From positions 186,001 to 250,000 of the forward strand of contig NW_026973748.1 of the NCBI RefSeq assembly GCF_035594125.1: 64,000 nt of DNA, read 5' to 3'. The translations under genes and the position numbers were made by a program. The notes below the pieces were generated by a model. The model did no database searches. It saw only the letters and a program-made list of their open reading frames with translations, and was not told the origin of the DNA. Shown piece by piece: positions 26,230-39,364 of this stretch. The DNA is from Scylla paramamosain (Eukaryota; Arthropoda; Malacostraca; Decapoda; Portunidae). Within the stretch, counting starts at the first letter, position 1; each line of letters starts with the position of its first letter.

Positions 26230-26330
26230 TGAGAAACAGAACTACCTTACCAAATGTTTGTATTAGAGAAGTTTCTTACATACCAAAATACTGAAGCTCA
26301 TGAATAACACTTTTAATTAAAAAACAGAAC
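26230..26330 (-). repeat. Partial monomer duplication scar
   Basis: Same join as at 11,394 (TGTATTAGAGAAGTTTC), followed by a second copy of the ATACCAAAATACTGAAGC segment. It shows that this unit and the one at 11.4 kb share a rearranged ancestor. Confidence 0.72.
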
Positions 26331-29300
26331 AACCTTACTAAATGCCTGTATTTTGAGTGTTTTTCACATTTTTAGTTACCAAGACTCCAAATTCCATGCG
26401 GGAAAAAAATAATATTACCAGAAAATGTCTTTCGAGTGTTTTTGAGAGTGTTAGGCAATAAACCACTAAAAAGCAGGGCAATCACATTACATGGGAATAA
26501 AACCAACTTTTACCAAGAACTTCCTTTTTTTTTTTGAGCTCATTACATACCAAAACGCTAAAATGCATGCAAAACACCTTTTATGGACAAAAAGAATAAC
26601 ATTACCAAAAACATGTATTTAAATACATGCAAAGAACCTTATGTTTGGGAAACGAAAGGACATTACGAGAAATATGTATTATGAGTGTTTTTAAGTTCCT
26701 TAAGTATTAAAAAGCTAAATCCCACAAATAACTCTCTTTATTTAGAAAAACTAAATAAATAAAAAATGAAAAAAATAGGATTTTTTTTTTTGTTAATCAT
26801 CTTCATAGATACCGAGATGCCAAAATTCTGGGGAAATTCCGGGGTATTATATGATAAAAGAAAATTATCAAAAAAGTTAATTTTAGTTTTTTTTTTCGGA
26901 CTGGTATATACCAAACCCTAAAGTGCATGCAAAGCCTCCTATATGAGGAAATTAAACGACATTAAAAGAAATCTGTCTTTTGAGTGTTTTTCAGAATGTT
27001 AGGCACCGAAAAGATAAATAAATAAGGAACTCACTTTATATGGGAATCCAAAACAAAATTACTGAAAACGTGTGTTCCCAGTGTTTTACGTAGAAAAATG
27101 CTAAAATCGATGCAAACCAACCAATATCAAGAAATAGAAAAAAAATTACCAAAAAGGTATATTTTGAGTCTTTTTGAGCTTGTTACCTACAAAAAAATGC
27201 TAAAATTAATACAAAGCACTCTATATTGGGAAACAGAGGGACATTGCAGAAAAGTGTATAATGAGTGTATTATAGTTCAGAAGAACAACAAGGCAAAAAA
27301 CGCAAAAACACGTGTATATGGAAAAGTTTCCTAGATACCAAAATGATGAAACTCATAACACTCTTAATTGAGAAACAGAACAACCTTACCAAATTCGTGT
27401 GTTTTGAGTGTTTTTCATATTCTTAGTTACTAAAAACGCAAATTTTATGCGAAACCAGATTTATATGGGAAAACATGACATTTCTAGAAAAATGTCCTTT
27501 GAATGTTTTTGAGCGTGATAGGCAATAAAGCACTAAAAAGCAAGCAATCACTTTTCATTGGAGTAAAACCAATTTTTACCAAGAACTTGCCTTTAAATGT
27601 TTTTGAGCTCCTTATATACAAAACCGCTAAAACCCATGCAAAACAAACTTTATGGAGGAACAGAATAACATTACCAAAAACATGTAATTTGTGTGTTTTT
27701 TATCATGTTATCTCTAAAAAACGCTTAAATACATGCAAAGAACATTATGTTTGGGACACAAGGACATTACGAAAAATGTGGATTATGAGTGTTTTTTTTT
27801 AAGTTCCCTAAGTACCAAAAAGCTAAAACCCACAAATAACACTCTTTATTTAGAAAAAAATAGGAATTTTTTATTTTCATCTTCATAGGTACCGAGATGC
27901 CAAATTTCTGGGAAAATTCAGGAAAATTTTATGAACCAAAGAATATTATCAAAAAAGTTAATTTTACCTTTTTTTTTCGGAATGTTATGTACCAAACCCT
28001 AAAGTGCATGCAAAGCCTCTCCTATATGAGGAAATTAAACGACCTTGCCAGAAATCTGTCTTTTGAGTGTTTTTCAGCATGTTAGGCACCAAAACGATAA
28101 ATAATAAGGAACTCACTCTATATGGGATTCCAAAACAAATTTACTGAAAATGTATCTTCTCAGTGTTTTACGTAGAAAAAACGCAAAAAATCGTGTATAT
28201 AAAGAAGTTTCTTAGATACAAAAATGCTGAAACTCATGAACAACTATCTTAATTGAGAAACAGAACAAACTTAGCAAATGCATGTATTTTGAGTATTTTT
28301 CATATTCCTAGTTAGCAATACCCTAAATAGCATGCGAACCTAGCTTTATGAGGGAAAAAAATGACATTACCAAAAGTGTGTTTTAATTGTTTTTCAGCAT
28401 TTTAGGCAATGAAGTACTAAATAGCAGGGCAATCACATTACATAGGAATAAAACCAATTTTTACCAAGAACTTGCCAATATGTGTTTTTGAGCTCCTCAC
28501 ATACCAAACCGCTAAAACGCATGGAAAACAAACTTTATGGAGAAACAGAATAACATTACCAAAAACATGTATTTTGAGTGTTTTTGATAATGTTATCTAT
28601 AAAAAAGCTTAAATACATGCAAAAAACCTTAGGTTTGAGAAACGTAAGGACATTACGAGAAACGTGTATTATAAGTGTTTTTAAGTTCATTAAGTAATAA
28701 AAAGCTAAAACCCACAAATAACACTCGTTATTTAGAAAAAAAAAATAAATAAAAAATAAATAAATAAAAGAACTTTTTTTTTTTGTTATTCACCTTCATA
28801 GGTACCGAGATGCTAAAATTCTGGGAAAAAATAAGGCAATTATATGATAAGAGAATATTATCAAAAAAGTTGATATTACCTTTTTTTCGGACTGTTATGT
28901 ACCAAACAGTAAAGTACATGCAAAGCCTCCTATATGAGGAAATTAAACGACCTTACTAGAAATCTGTGTTTTGAGTGTTTTTCAGCATGTTAGGCACCAA
29001 AACGATCAATAATAAGGAACTCACTCTATATGGCAAACCAAAACAAAATTACTGAAAACGTGTCTCTGTGTTTTATGTAGAAAGACGCTAAAAAGAATGC
29101 AAACCAACCAATATCAAAAAGTAGAAAAACATTACCAAAAAGATATATTTTGTTTTTGAGCTTGTTACCTATAAAAAAACGCGAAAATTGATAAAAAAGC
29201 ACTTTAAATTGGGAAACAAAAGGACATTGCGAGAAAAGTGTATAATTAATGTTTTATAGTTCAAAAGAACCAAAAGGCAAAAAACGCAAAAACTCGTGTA

Positions 29301-30154
29301 TATGGAAAAGTTTCCTAGATACCAAAATACTGAAACTCATGAATAACACTCTTCATTGAGAAACAGAACAACTTTACTAAATGCGTGTATTTTGAGTGCT
29401 TTTCACATTCTTAGTTACTAAAATCCCAAATTGCATGGGAAACCAGCTTTATGTGGGAAAAAAAAATGATATTACGAGAAAAGTGTCTATTGAGTGTTTT
29501 TGAGCGTGATAGGGAATAGAGCACTAAAAAGCAGGGGAATCACTTTACATGGCAATAAAATAAATTTTTACGAAGAACTTGCTTTTAAGTGTTTTCAGGT
29601 TCTTATGTACCAAAACGCTAAAACGCAAGCAAAACACACTTTATGGAGAAAGAGAATAACATTACCAAAAACATACATTTTGCATGTTTTTGGCAAAATT
29701 TGGGCAAAATTCACGAAATTGTGAGTCAATTATCAAAAAAGTTAATTTTAGCTTTTTTTTTCGTACTGTTATGTACCAAACCCTAAAGTGCATGCAAAGC
29801 CACCTATATGGGGAAATTAAACGTCTTTGCCAGAAAACTGTCTTATGAGTGGTTTTCAGCTTGTTAGGCACCATAACGGTAAATAACATGCGTCACTCTA
29901 TATGGGAATCTAAAACAAAATTACTGAAAACGTGTCTTTTCGGTGTTTTACGTAGAAAAACGCTTAAACAGATGCAAACCAACCAATAAGAAGAAATAAA
30001 ACTACATTACCAAAAAGGTACATTTTGAGTATTTTTGAGCTTGTTACCTACAAAAAAAACGCGATAATGGATGCAAAGCACTCCATATTGGGAAACAAAA
30101 GGACATTACGAGAAACGTGTATAATGAGTGTCTTATTATTTTTGAGCAAAAGAA

Positions 30155-30178
30155 CTTGTGGTTCACAAGAACTACAAG
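30155..30178. repeat. 10-bp hairpin in monomer variant
   Basis: Same inverted insertion as at 8,348, with one mismatch in the right stem (GAACTACAAG). Confidence 0.8.
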
Positions 30179-33100
30179 GCAAAAAACGCAAAAAATTCGT
30201 GTATATAAAGAAGTTTCTTAGATACCAATATGCTGAAACTCATGAATAGCAATATTAATTGAAAAACAGAACAACCTTACCAAATGCGTGTATTTTGAGT
30301 GTTTTTCACATTCTTAGTTAGCACAACCCTAAATAGAACGCGAATCTATGTTAGAAAAAAAATGACATTACCAGAAGTGTCTTTTGAGTGTTTTTGAGCG
30401 TTTTAGGCAATAAATTATATATATAAAAAAAAAAACAGGGCACATTACATGGGAATAAAACCAACTTTTACCAAGAACTTGCCTTGAAGTGTTTTTGACC
30501 TCCTTACAAACCAAAACGCATGCAAAAAACTCTTTAATGGAGAAGCAAAATAACATTACTAAAAACATGTGTTTTAAGTCCTTTTGATCATGTTATCTAT
30601 AAAAACGCTTAAATACATGCAAAGAACCCTATGTTTGGGAAACGAAAGGACATCACGAGAAACATGTATTAGGGCCGTTTTTAAATTGCTTAAGTAACAA
30701 AACGTTAAAACCCATAAATAACACTCTTTATAGAGAAAAAAAAAATAAAAAAATAGCTTTTTTATATTGATTTTCATAGGTACCAAGATGCCAAAATTCT
30801 ACCAAAATTCAGGGAATTTATGTGGAAAAAAGAACATTATCAAAAAAGTCAATTATAGCTCTTTTTCGGATTTTTATGTTCCAAACTCTAAAGTGCATGC
30901 CACCTATATAAGGAAGTTAAACGACTTTACCAGAAACCTGTCTTTTCAGTGTTTTCCAGCATGTTAGGCACCAAAACGATAAATAATATGGAAGTCAGTC
31001 AATATGTGAATCCAAAACAAAATTACTGGAAACGTGTCTTTTCAGTGTTTTACGTAGAAAACGCTGAAACGGATGCAAACCAACAAATATGAAGAAATAG
31101 AATAACATTACCAAAAAGTGTTTTTTAGCTTTTTACCTACAAAAAAACGCGCAAATGGATGGAAAGCACTCTATATTGGGAAGCAAAACGACATTACGAG
31201 AAACGTGTATAATGAGTGTTTTATAGTTTTACAAGAACCACAATGCAAAAAACGCAAAAACTCGTGTATATAGAGAAGTTTCTTACATACCAAAACGCTA
31301 AAACTCATGAATAACACTTTTAATTGAAAAACAGAACTACCTTACCAAATGTGTGTATTTTGAGTGTTTTTCACATTCTTAGTTACGAAAATCCCAAATT
31401 ACATGCAAAACTACCTTTATGGGGGAAAAAAATGACATTACCAGAAAAGTGTCTTTTGAGTGTTTTTGAGCGTTATATGCAACAAAACACTAAAAAGCAG
31501 AACAATCACTTTACATTGGAATAAAACCAAATTTTACGAAGAACTTGCCTTTAAGTGTTTTTTAACTCCTTACATACCAAAACGCTAAACGCATGCAAAA
31601 CAACCTTTATGAAGAAACAGAATAACATTACCAAAAACATATATTTTGATTGTTTTTGATAATGTTACCTATAAAATCGCTTAAATACATGCAAAGAACC
31701 CTATGTTTCTGAAACGAAAGGACATTACGAAAATCGTGTATTATGAGTATTTTTAAGTTCCTTAAGTACGAAAAATCTAAAACCCACAAATAACACTCTT
31801 TATAGAGAAAAAAATAATAAAAAAAATAGAATTTTTTTTGTTATTCATCTTCATAGGTAACGAGATGCCAAAATTTTGAGAAAATTCAGGGAAATTATGT
31901 GAAAATAAAACATAAAAAAAATGATTTTAGCTTTTTCCGGAGTTATGTACGAAACCTGGAAGTGCATGCATATGGGGGAAATTACACAACTTTACAAGAA
32001 ACGTGTCTTTGGGTGTTTTCAGCAATTTCAACAATATTACTGAAAACGTGTCTTTTCAGTTTTAGCGTAGAAAACAAAAACGGATGGAAACCAACCAATA
32101 TGAAAAAATAGAATAACATTACAAAAAAGTTGAGTGTTTTTGAGCTTGTTACCTACAAAAAACGCAAAAATGAATGCAAAGCAGTCTATATTGGGAAACA
32201 AAAGGATATTAAAAGAAAATTGTATAATGAATGTATTAATAGTTTTCAAAAACCATAAGGCAAAAAGCGCAAAACTCGGATATATGGAGAAGTTTCTTAG
32301 ATACCAAAATGCTGAAACTAATGAATAACACTCTTAATTGAGAAACAGAACAATTTTAGGAAATGAGTGTATTTTGAGTGTTTTTTTTTTCACATTCTTA
32401 GTGGTCCAACCCCAAATTACATGCGAAACTGTGGAAAAAAAATGAAATTACTAGAAAAGTGTCTTTTTAGTGTTTTTCAGCGTGTTAGGCAATAAAGCAT
32501 TAAAAAGCAGGGCAATCACATTACATGGGAATATAACCAACTTTTACCAAGATCTTGCCTTTAAGTTTTTTGAGCTCCTTACATACTAAAACGTTAAAAC
32601 CCATGCAAAACACCCTGTATGGAAAAACAGAATAACATTATCAAAAACATGTATTTTGAGTGTTTTTGAGCTTGTTACCAATAAAAACGCTTAAATACAT
32701 GCAAAGAACCCTATGTTTGGGAAGAAAAGGACTTTACGAGATATGTGTATTATGAGTGTTTATAAGTTCCTTAAGTACCAAAAAGCTAAAACCCACAAAT
32801 AACACTCTTTATACAGAAAAAAAATAAATAAAAATATATTTAAAAATAACACTTTTTTTTATTGATCTTCATAGGCAACGAGGTACCAAAATTCTGGCAA
32901 AATTCAGGAAAATTACGTGAAAAAAGAATATTATGAAAGAGGTTAATTTTAGCTTTTTTTTCGGACTGTTATGTACCAAACCCTAAAGTGTATGCAAAGC
33001 CACCTATATAGGGATATTAAACGACTTTACAAGAAACCTGTCTTTTGAGTGTTTTTCAGCATTTTAGGCATGAAAACGATAAATAACATGGAAATCACTC

Positions 33101-34929
33101 TATATGGGAATCCAAAAATTACTGAAAACGTGTCTTTTCTGTACGTAGAAAAACGCTATACACGGATGGAAACCAACCAATATGAAGAAAATATGAAGAA
33201 AAATATACCAAAAAGATATATATTGAGTGTTTTTGATCATGTTATCTATAAAAAAGCTTCAATACATGTAAAGAACCTTATCTTTAGGAAACAAAAGGAC
33301 ATTACGAGAAACGAGTATTATGAGTGTTTTTACGTTCCTTAAGTACCAAAAAGCTTAAACCCACAAATAACACTTTATAGAGAAAATATAAATAAATGAA
33401 AAAATAGCATTTTTTTTTATTCATCTTCATAGGTATCGAGATGCCAAAATTCTGGCAAAATTCAGGGAAATTATGTGAAAAAAGAATATCATAAAAGTTA
33501 ATTTTAGCTTTTTTTTTTTCAGACCGTTATGTACCAAACCCTAAAGTGCATGTAGAGCCACCTATATGGGGAAATTAAACAACTTTACCTGAAACCTGTC
33601 TTTTGCCTGTTTTTCAGTATGTTAGGCACCAAAACAATAAATAATATGGAAATCACTCTGTATGGGAATCCAAAACAAAATTACTGAAAACGTGTCTTTT
33701 CAGTGTTTACGTAGAAAAACGCTAAAAAGAAAGCAAATCAACCAATATCATGAAATAAAATAATATTACCAAAAAGGTATTTTTTGTGTTTTGAGCGAAA
33801 ATGGATGCAAATCTCTCTATATTGGGAAACAAAAGGACATTACGAGAAACATTTATAATGCTTTTTACCTACAAAAAACCGCGAAAATGGATGTAAAAGC
33901 ACTCTATATTGGGAAGCAAAGGACATTTAGAGAAAAGTGTATAATGATTGTTTTATAGTTTCACAAGAAGAAAAAGACAAAAAACGCAAAAACTCGTGTA
34001 TATTGAGATGTTTCTTACATACCAAAATGCTAAAACTCATGAATAACACTTTTAATTGAGAAACAGAACTACCTTACCAAATGTATGTATTTTGAGTGTC
34101 TTTCACATTCTTAGTTACGAAAATCCCAAATTACATGCGAAACTAACTTTATGTTGGAAAAAAAATGACATTATCAGAAAAGTGTCTTTTGAGTGTTTTT
34201 GAGCGTGATATGCAAAAAAGCACTAAAAAGCAGAATAATCACATAATATAGGAATAAAACTAACTTTTACTTGCCTTTAAATGTTTTTAACTCCTTACAT
34301 ACCAAAACGCTAAAACGCATGCAAAACACCCTTTATGGAGAAACAGAATAACATTACCAAAAACATGTATTTTGAGTGTTTTTGATCATGTTACCTATAA
34401 AAACGCTTAAATACATGCAAAGAACACTATTTTCGGGAAATGAAAGGAGATTACGAGAAACGTGTATTATGAGTGTTTTTAAATTCCTTAATTACCAAAA
34501 AGGTAAAAGCCACAAATAGCACTCTTTATTGAGAAACAATAAATAAATGAAAAAAAAAATACAATATTTTTTTTCTTTCTTATTCATCTTCACAGATACC
34601 GAGATGCCAAAATTTGGGCAAAATTCTGGAAATTATGAAAAATAAGAACATTATTAAAAAAGTTAAATTTAGCTTTTTTTTCGGACTGTTATGTAGCAAA
34701 CCCCTAAAGTGCATGCAAAGCCACCTATATGGGGAAATTAAACGTCTTTGCCAGAAAACGGTCTTATGAGTATTTTTCAGCATGTTAGGAACCAACACGA
34801 TAAATAACATGGAAGTCAATCTATATGGGAATCCAAAACAAAATTACTAAAAACGTTTCTTTTCGGCGTTTTATGTAGAAAAACGCTAAAACGAATGGAA
34901 ACCAACCAATATGACGAAATAAAATAATA

Positions 34930-36357
34930 TTACCAAAAAGACATTTTTTGAGTGTTTTTGAAATTCTTACCTACAAAAAACGCGAAAATGAATGGAAAGC
35001 ACTCTATATTGGGAAACAAAAGAACATTACGAGAAACGTTTATAATGAGTGTTTTATAGTTTCACATGAACCACAAGGCAAAAAACGCAAAAAACTCGTG
35101 TATATAGAGAAGTTTCTTACATACCAAAATGCTGAAATGCATGAATAACACTTTTAATTGAGAAACAAATGTGTATTTTTTTTTAGTGTTTTTCACATTC
35201 TTAGTTACGAAAATCTCAAATTACATGCGAAACTAGCTTTATGTGGGAAAAAAAATGATATTACCAGAAAAGTGTCTTCTGAGTGTTTTTGAGCGTGATA
35301 TGCAACAAAGCACTAAAAAGCAGAACAATCACATTACATGGGAATAAAACCAACTTTTACGAAGAACTTGCCTTTAAGTGTTTTTTTTTAACTCCTTACA
35401 TACCAAAACGCTAAAACGCATGCAACACACCCTTTATGGAGAAACAGAGTAACATTACCATGTTATTACATTACATGTATTTTGAGTGTTTTTGATCATG
35501 TTATTTATAAAAACGCTTAAATACATGCAAAGAACCTTATGTTTGGGAAACGAAAGGACATTAAGAGAAACGTGTATTATGAGTGTTTTTATGTTCCTTA
35601 AGTACCAAAAAAGCTAAAACCCACAAATAACACTCTTTATAGAGAAAAAAAAATAATAATATAATTTTTTTTTTTTTGTTATTCATCTTCATAGGTACTA
35701 AGATGCCAAAATTCTGGCAATATTCTTTGGGAATCGAAAACAAAATTACTGAAAACGTGTGTTTTCGGTGTTTTACGTAGAAAAACGCTAAAACGGATGC
35801 AAACCAACCAATATGAAGAAATAGAATAACATTACCAAAAAGGTATATTTTAAGTGTTTTTGAGCTTGTTACCTAAAAAAAAACGCGAAAATGGATGGAA
35901 AGCACTCCTTATTGAGAGAGAAAAGGACATCACGAGAAACGAGTATAATGAGTGTCTTATTATTTTCGGGCAAAAGAACTTGTGGTTCACAAGAACCACA
36001 AGGCAAAAAACGCAAAAATTCGTGTATATTAAGAAGTTTCTTAGATACCAAAATGCTGAAACTCATGAATAACAATCTTAATTGGGAAACAGAACAACAT
36101 TACCAAATGCGTGTATTTTGAATGTTTTTTTTTTCACATTCTTAGCAAAACCCCCAAATAGCATGCGAAAGTAGCTTTATGTGGGAAAGAAATGACATTA
36201 CCAGAAGTGTCTTTTCAGTGTTTTTTTGAGCGTGTTAGGCAATAAAGCACTAAAAAGCAAGGCAATCATATTACATTAGAATAAAACCAACTTTTACCAA
36301 GAACTTGCCTTGAAGAGTTTTTCAATTCGTTACATACCAAATCGCTAAAACGCATGC
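34930..36357 (-). repeat. Left arm of inverted repeat P4
   Basis: Mirror of 52,866-54,330. Anchors: 36,357 with 52,866 (sum 89,223), 35,735 with 53,480 (89,215), 34,948 with 54,314 (89,262). Both arms carry the join TTCTTTGGGAATC (35,723-35,735), where about 250 bp of ordinary unit is missing, and the hairpin monomer variant. This arm is cut at 36,357 by the plus-strand LINE. Confidence 0.8.
35979..36002. repeat. Perfect 10-bp hairpin in monomer variant
   Basis: CTTGTGGTTC-ACAA-GAACCACAAG, identical to the copy at 8,348 and matched in the inverted partner arm at 53,214. Confidence 0.85.
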
Positions 36358-36360
36358 CGA

Positions 36361-36540
36361 ATAGTGACAAGATATTTAGAGTAGAAGAAAATGAGAAGCT
36401 GACAGATATTACCATAACTAAAGAGATAGTGGAACAGGAGACAGATAAGCTGAAAAGTTCAAGTCACCAGGACCAGATGAAATATATTCCACAGTATTTA
36501 AGAATTGGAAAAAGGTTATAAGTAATCTGGATAAGATCAT
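36361..36540 (+). pseudogene. LINE RT fragment, N-terminal side
   Basis: Conceptual translation gives a lysine- and glutamate-rich stretch (NSDKIFRVEENEKLTD), then, after a one-frame slip near 36,453, KFKSPGPDEIYS. The SPGPDE motif marks the start of the fingers/palm of LINE reverse transcriptases. About 20 residues later the frame runs into the internal deletion. Motif A, with the first catalytic Asp, is absent. Nothing suggests a usable start codon; this is an internal relic. Confidence 0.75.
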
Positions 36541-36544
36541 GGCC

Positions 36545-36830
36545 AAACGGCAGGCGACAGAGTGTTGTAATAAACGGCTCTAAATCCGAGTGGGGTCAAG
36601 TAATTAGTGGGGTGACAAAGGGATTATTAGTATTAGGGCCGATGTTGTTTGTAATATATGTCAATGACTTGGATAGTGGAATTAGTAGTGTTGTTAGTAA
36701 ATTTGCGGATGACACGAGAGTATGTAGATTAATTAGGTCAAATCGCCTTGCAGGCAGATTTGGATGGGATGAACGAATGGACAGACAGATGGCAAATGCA
36801 TTTTAATATAAAAAAAATGCAAAGCACTTA
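36545..36830 (+). pseudogene. LINE RT fragment with FADD active-site motif
   Basis: Reads NGRRQSVVINGSKSEWGQ, a degenerate motif B (SGVTKGLLVLGP, where LINEs normally have [11 protein letters not shown]), then FVIYVNDLDSG and FADD at 36,702-36,713. So motif C, which holds two catalytic aspartates, survives, while motif B has lost its conserved Pro and Gln. A frameshift near 36,750 is needed to continue into DLDGMNEWTDRWQMHFNIKK. It stops at about 36,830. Inactive relic. Confidence 0.8.
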
Positions 36831-37138
36831 GCGTAAGTAGAAGAAACCCACACAGTAGTTACACAATGAACAACCAAGTTCTGGTAGGTTCAGGGTTATA
36901 AAAAGATTTGAGATTTAAAGTTAGCTCTGAACTACGTCTAAGAAAGCAATGCAAAGAGGCCAGAAACAAAGCAAATAGTGTATTATGATTCATTTTCAGG
37001 AGTGCTAAAAGTAAAACTACCGAAGTAATATTAAAGTTACATTTAGCGCTGGTCAGACTTCATCTAGACTACGCTGTCCTATTCTGGTCACCACATCACA
37101 GGAAGGATAAAGGTCTATTAGAATCACTTCAAAGGAGA
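36831..37138 (+). pseudogene. LINE RT thumb region, frameshifted
   Basis: Recognisable only piecewise in shifting frames: SRRNPHSSYTMNNQ near 36,838, KDLRFKVSSELRLRKQC near 36,905, then the region before QRRMTKRIQG, as expected between palm and C-terminal domain of CR1/Jockey-like elements. Several frame changes and stops. Assignment comes from position and motif order. Confidence 0.6.
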
Positions 37139-37560
37139 ATGACTAAAAGGATACAGGGGATGAGGAGTATTCCTTACGAAGCGAGATTCAAGCTGTTAAA
37201 TTTACATTCTTTAGAGAGACGTAGGTTAAGAGTGGACCTGAGAGAAGTCTTTAAGTGGTATATGGGTTATAACAAGGGGAACATAAGGAAAATTCTTAGA
37301 ATCTGTAACCATGATAGAACAAGAAAAATAGAACATCAAGTTTTCAGGCTTGAGCCTGAAAACTTGATGTTCAAAAAGGAAACAGGATGGAATTGGTTTT
37401 CAAATACAGGTGTAGATGATTGGAACGGACTTAGTAATCAAGCTGTTAGTGCTGAGGCATTTGGCACTGTAAGAGAAAATTACACATTTATAGATGGGGA
37501 TGATAGGTGGAAATACGTAGGCATATTTCATACAATTACTGCCACGTGTAGGCCTGATGC
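37139..37560 (+). pseudogene. LINE C-terminal domain fragment
   Basis: Open for 168 codons from 37,139, but only about the first 140 residues belong to the element; the rest runs into the 3' end and satellite. Visible are QRRMTKRIQGMRSIPYEAR, LHSLERRRLRVDLREVFKW and, later, NWFSNTGVDDWNGLSNQAVS. This is the usual end of LINE polymerase ORFs, where an arginine-rich helix precedes an NDWN-like motif. Residues between them are replaced by a palindrome (37,331-37,372). The ATG is an internal Met, not a start. Confidence 0.78.
37331..37372. repeat. 42-bp palindrome inside LINE
   Basis: Arms of 20 bp (37,331-37,350 and 37,353-37,372) are exact reverse complements around a 2-bp TG spacer. It lies in the C-terminal coding region and keeps the frame open. 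It probably arose by templated inverted duplication. Confidence 0.92.
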
Positions 37561-37580
37561 CTTCTTGCATATTTACTTAT

Positions 37581-37603
37581 TTCTTATGTTCTTATGTTCT
37601 TAT
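37581..37603 (+). repeat. TTCTTATG terminal repeat of LINE
   Basis: Nearly three copies of an 8-bp word directly before satellite resumes at TACCAAATGCG. Short tandem 3' ends in place of poly(A) are a known property of CR1-type elements, so this marks the true 3' end. Confidence 0.82.
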
Positions 37604-39320
37604 TACCAAATGCGTGTATTTGCAGTATTTTCAGCTCTTCCGTGAAAAATAAAATGCCAAAATGCATGCAAAGCACCCTAAATGAGGAAAAAAAGGGACA
37701 TTACGAGAAACGTGCATTATAAGTGTTTTTTGAGATTCTTAGATACCAAAACGCTGAAACTCATGAATAACACTCTTAATTGAGAAACAGAACAACCTTA
37801 CCAAATGCATTAATTTTGAGTGTTTTTCACATTTTTGGTTACCAAAACCCCAAATTCAATACGAAACTAGCTTTATGTGGAAAGAAAAAAAAACACATTT
37901 CCAGAAAAGTGTCTTTTGAGTGTTTTTGAGCGTGTTAGGCAATAAGGCACTAAAAAGCAGGGCAATCACATTACATGGGAATAAAACCAACTTTTACCAA
38001 GAACTTGCCTTTAAGTGTTTTTCAGCTCCTAACATACCAAAACGCTAAAACGCATGCAAAACACCCTTTATGAAGGAACAGAATAACTTACCAAAAACAT
38101 GTATTTTGAGTGTTTTTTATCATGTTACCTATAAAAACTCTTAAATACATGCAAAGATCCCTATGTTTGGGAAACGAGAAACGTGTATTATGAATGTTAT
38201 TAAATTACTTAAGCACCAAAAAGCTAAAACCCACAAATAACACTCTTTATAGAGAAACAAAAAAAAAGTAATTTTTTTTTTTATTCTTCTTTCTAGGTAC
38301 CGAGATGCCAAAATTCTGGCAAAATTCAGGGAAATTATGTGGAAAAAAGAACATTATCAAAAAAGTTAATTTTAGGTTTTTTTCGGACAGTTATGTATCA
38401 AAACCTAAATTGCATGCAAAGCCACCTCTATAGGGAAATTAAACGACTTTACCGGAAACCTGTCTATTGAGTGTTTTTCAGCATGTTAGGCACCAAAACA
38501 ATAAATAATATGGAAGTCACTCTATATGGAAATCCAAAACAAAATCACTTATCACTTGTCTTTTCAGTGTTTTACGTAGAAACACGCTAAAACGGATGCA
38601 AACAAACCAATATGAAGAAATAAATTAACATTGCCAAAAATGTATATTTTGAGTGTTTTTGAGCCTGTTACATACAAAAAACGCGAAAATGGATGCAAAC
38701 CACTCTATATTGGGAAACAAAAGGACATTACGAGAAACCTGTATAATGAGTGTTTTATAGTTTCACAACAACCACAAGGCAAAAGTTTCTTAGATACCAA
38801 AATGCTGAAACTCATGAATAACACTCTTGATTAAGATACAGAACAATCTTACCAAATGCGTGTATTTTGAGTGTTTTTCACATTCTTAGTTACCAAAACA
38901 CGAAATTGCATGCGAAACTAGGTTTATGTGGGGAAAAAATTATATTGCCAGAAAATGTCTTTTGAGTGTTTATAAGCGTGTTAGGCACTAAAGTACTTAA
39001 AAGAAGGACGATCACATTACATGTGAATAAAACAGACTTTTACCAAGAACTTGCCGTTAAATATTTTTGAGCTCCTACATACCAAAACGCTAAAACGAAT
39101 GCAAAAAATCCTTTATGGAGAAACACAATAACATTACAAAAAACATGTATTTTCAGTGTTTTTGATTATGTTACCAATAAAAACGCTTAAATACATGCAA
39201 AGAATCCTATATTTGGGAAACGAAAGGACATTACGAGAAACGTGTATTATAAGTGTTTTTAAGTTACTTAAATACCAAAAAAGCTAAAACCCACAAATAA
39301 CACTCTTTATAAAGAAACAA

Positions 39321-39364
39321 AAATAAAATAAAATAAATAAATAAATAAATAAATAAAATAAATG
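39321..39364. repeat. AAATA/AAAT microsatellite
   Basis: Expanded AAATA then AAAT words in the A/T-rich monomer; the longest such run I noticed in the window. The same slot holds shorter versions in other HOR copies. Confidence 0.85.

Larger units (their letters stand above)
21001..36357 (-). repeat. HOR satellite, reverse block E
   Basis: Longest uninterrupted reverse block. The GGTACCGAGATGCC landmark recurs near 21,418, 22,527, 23,624, 24,726, 25,707, 26,806 and 27,882, with spacings from about 0.98 to 1.11 kb. Later units are more rearranged: the landmark is lost near 29,690 (CATGTTTTTGGCAAAATT join), spacing is short near 33,425, and a monomer is duplicated at 33,790-33,930. From 21,680 to 24,000 it mirrors 54,970-57,290; from 34,930 to 36,357 it mirrors 52,866-54,330. 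No genes seen. Confidence 0.9.
36358..37603 (+). mobile_element. Internally deleted non-LTR retrotransposon (CR1-like)
   Basis: A 1.25-kb block with more balanced base composition than the satellite. In order it carries fragments of a LINE reverse transcriptase, a downstream C-terminal region and a short 3' region ending in TTCTTATG repeats. It starts inside the coding region, so it is 5'-truncated, and it lacks the segment with the first catalytic aspartates. An 8-bp terminal repeat is typical of the CR1 clade; the assignment is from motifs and memory, not from a search. Satellite on the two sides is not contiguous within the HOR, so either the insertion came with a deletion or the site was rearranged afterwards. 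It is not autonomous. Confidence 0.85.

Noticed and set aside
36612..36806. An independent small gene with a FADD motif
   Set aside because: It is the palm fragment of the plus-strand LINE, flanked in order by other LINE fragments.
36358..37603. Endogenous virus fragment
   Set aside because: The motif order, absence of LTRs and 8-bp tandem tail fit a LINE; no capsid, protease or integrase is seen.
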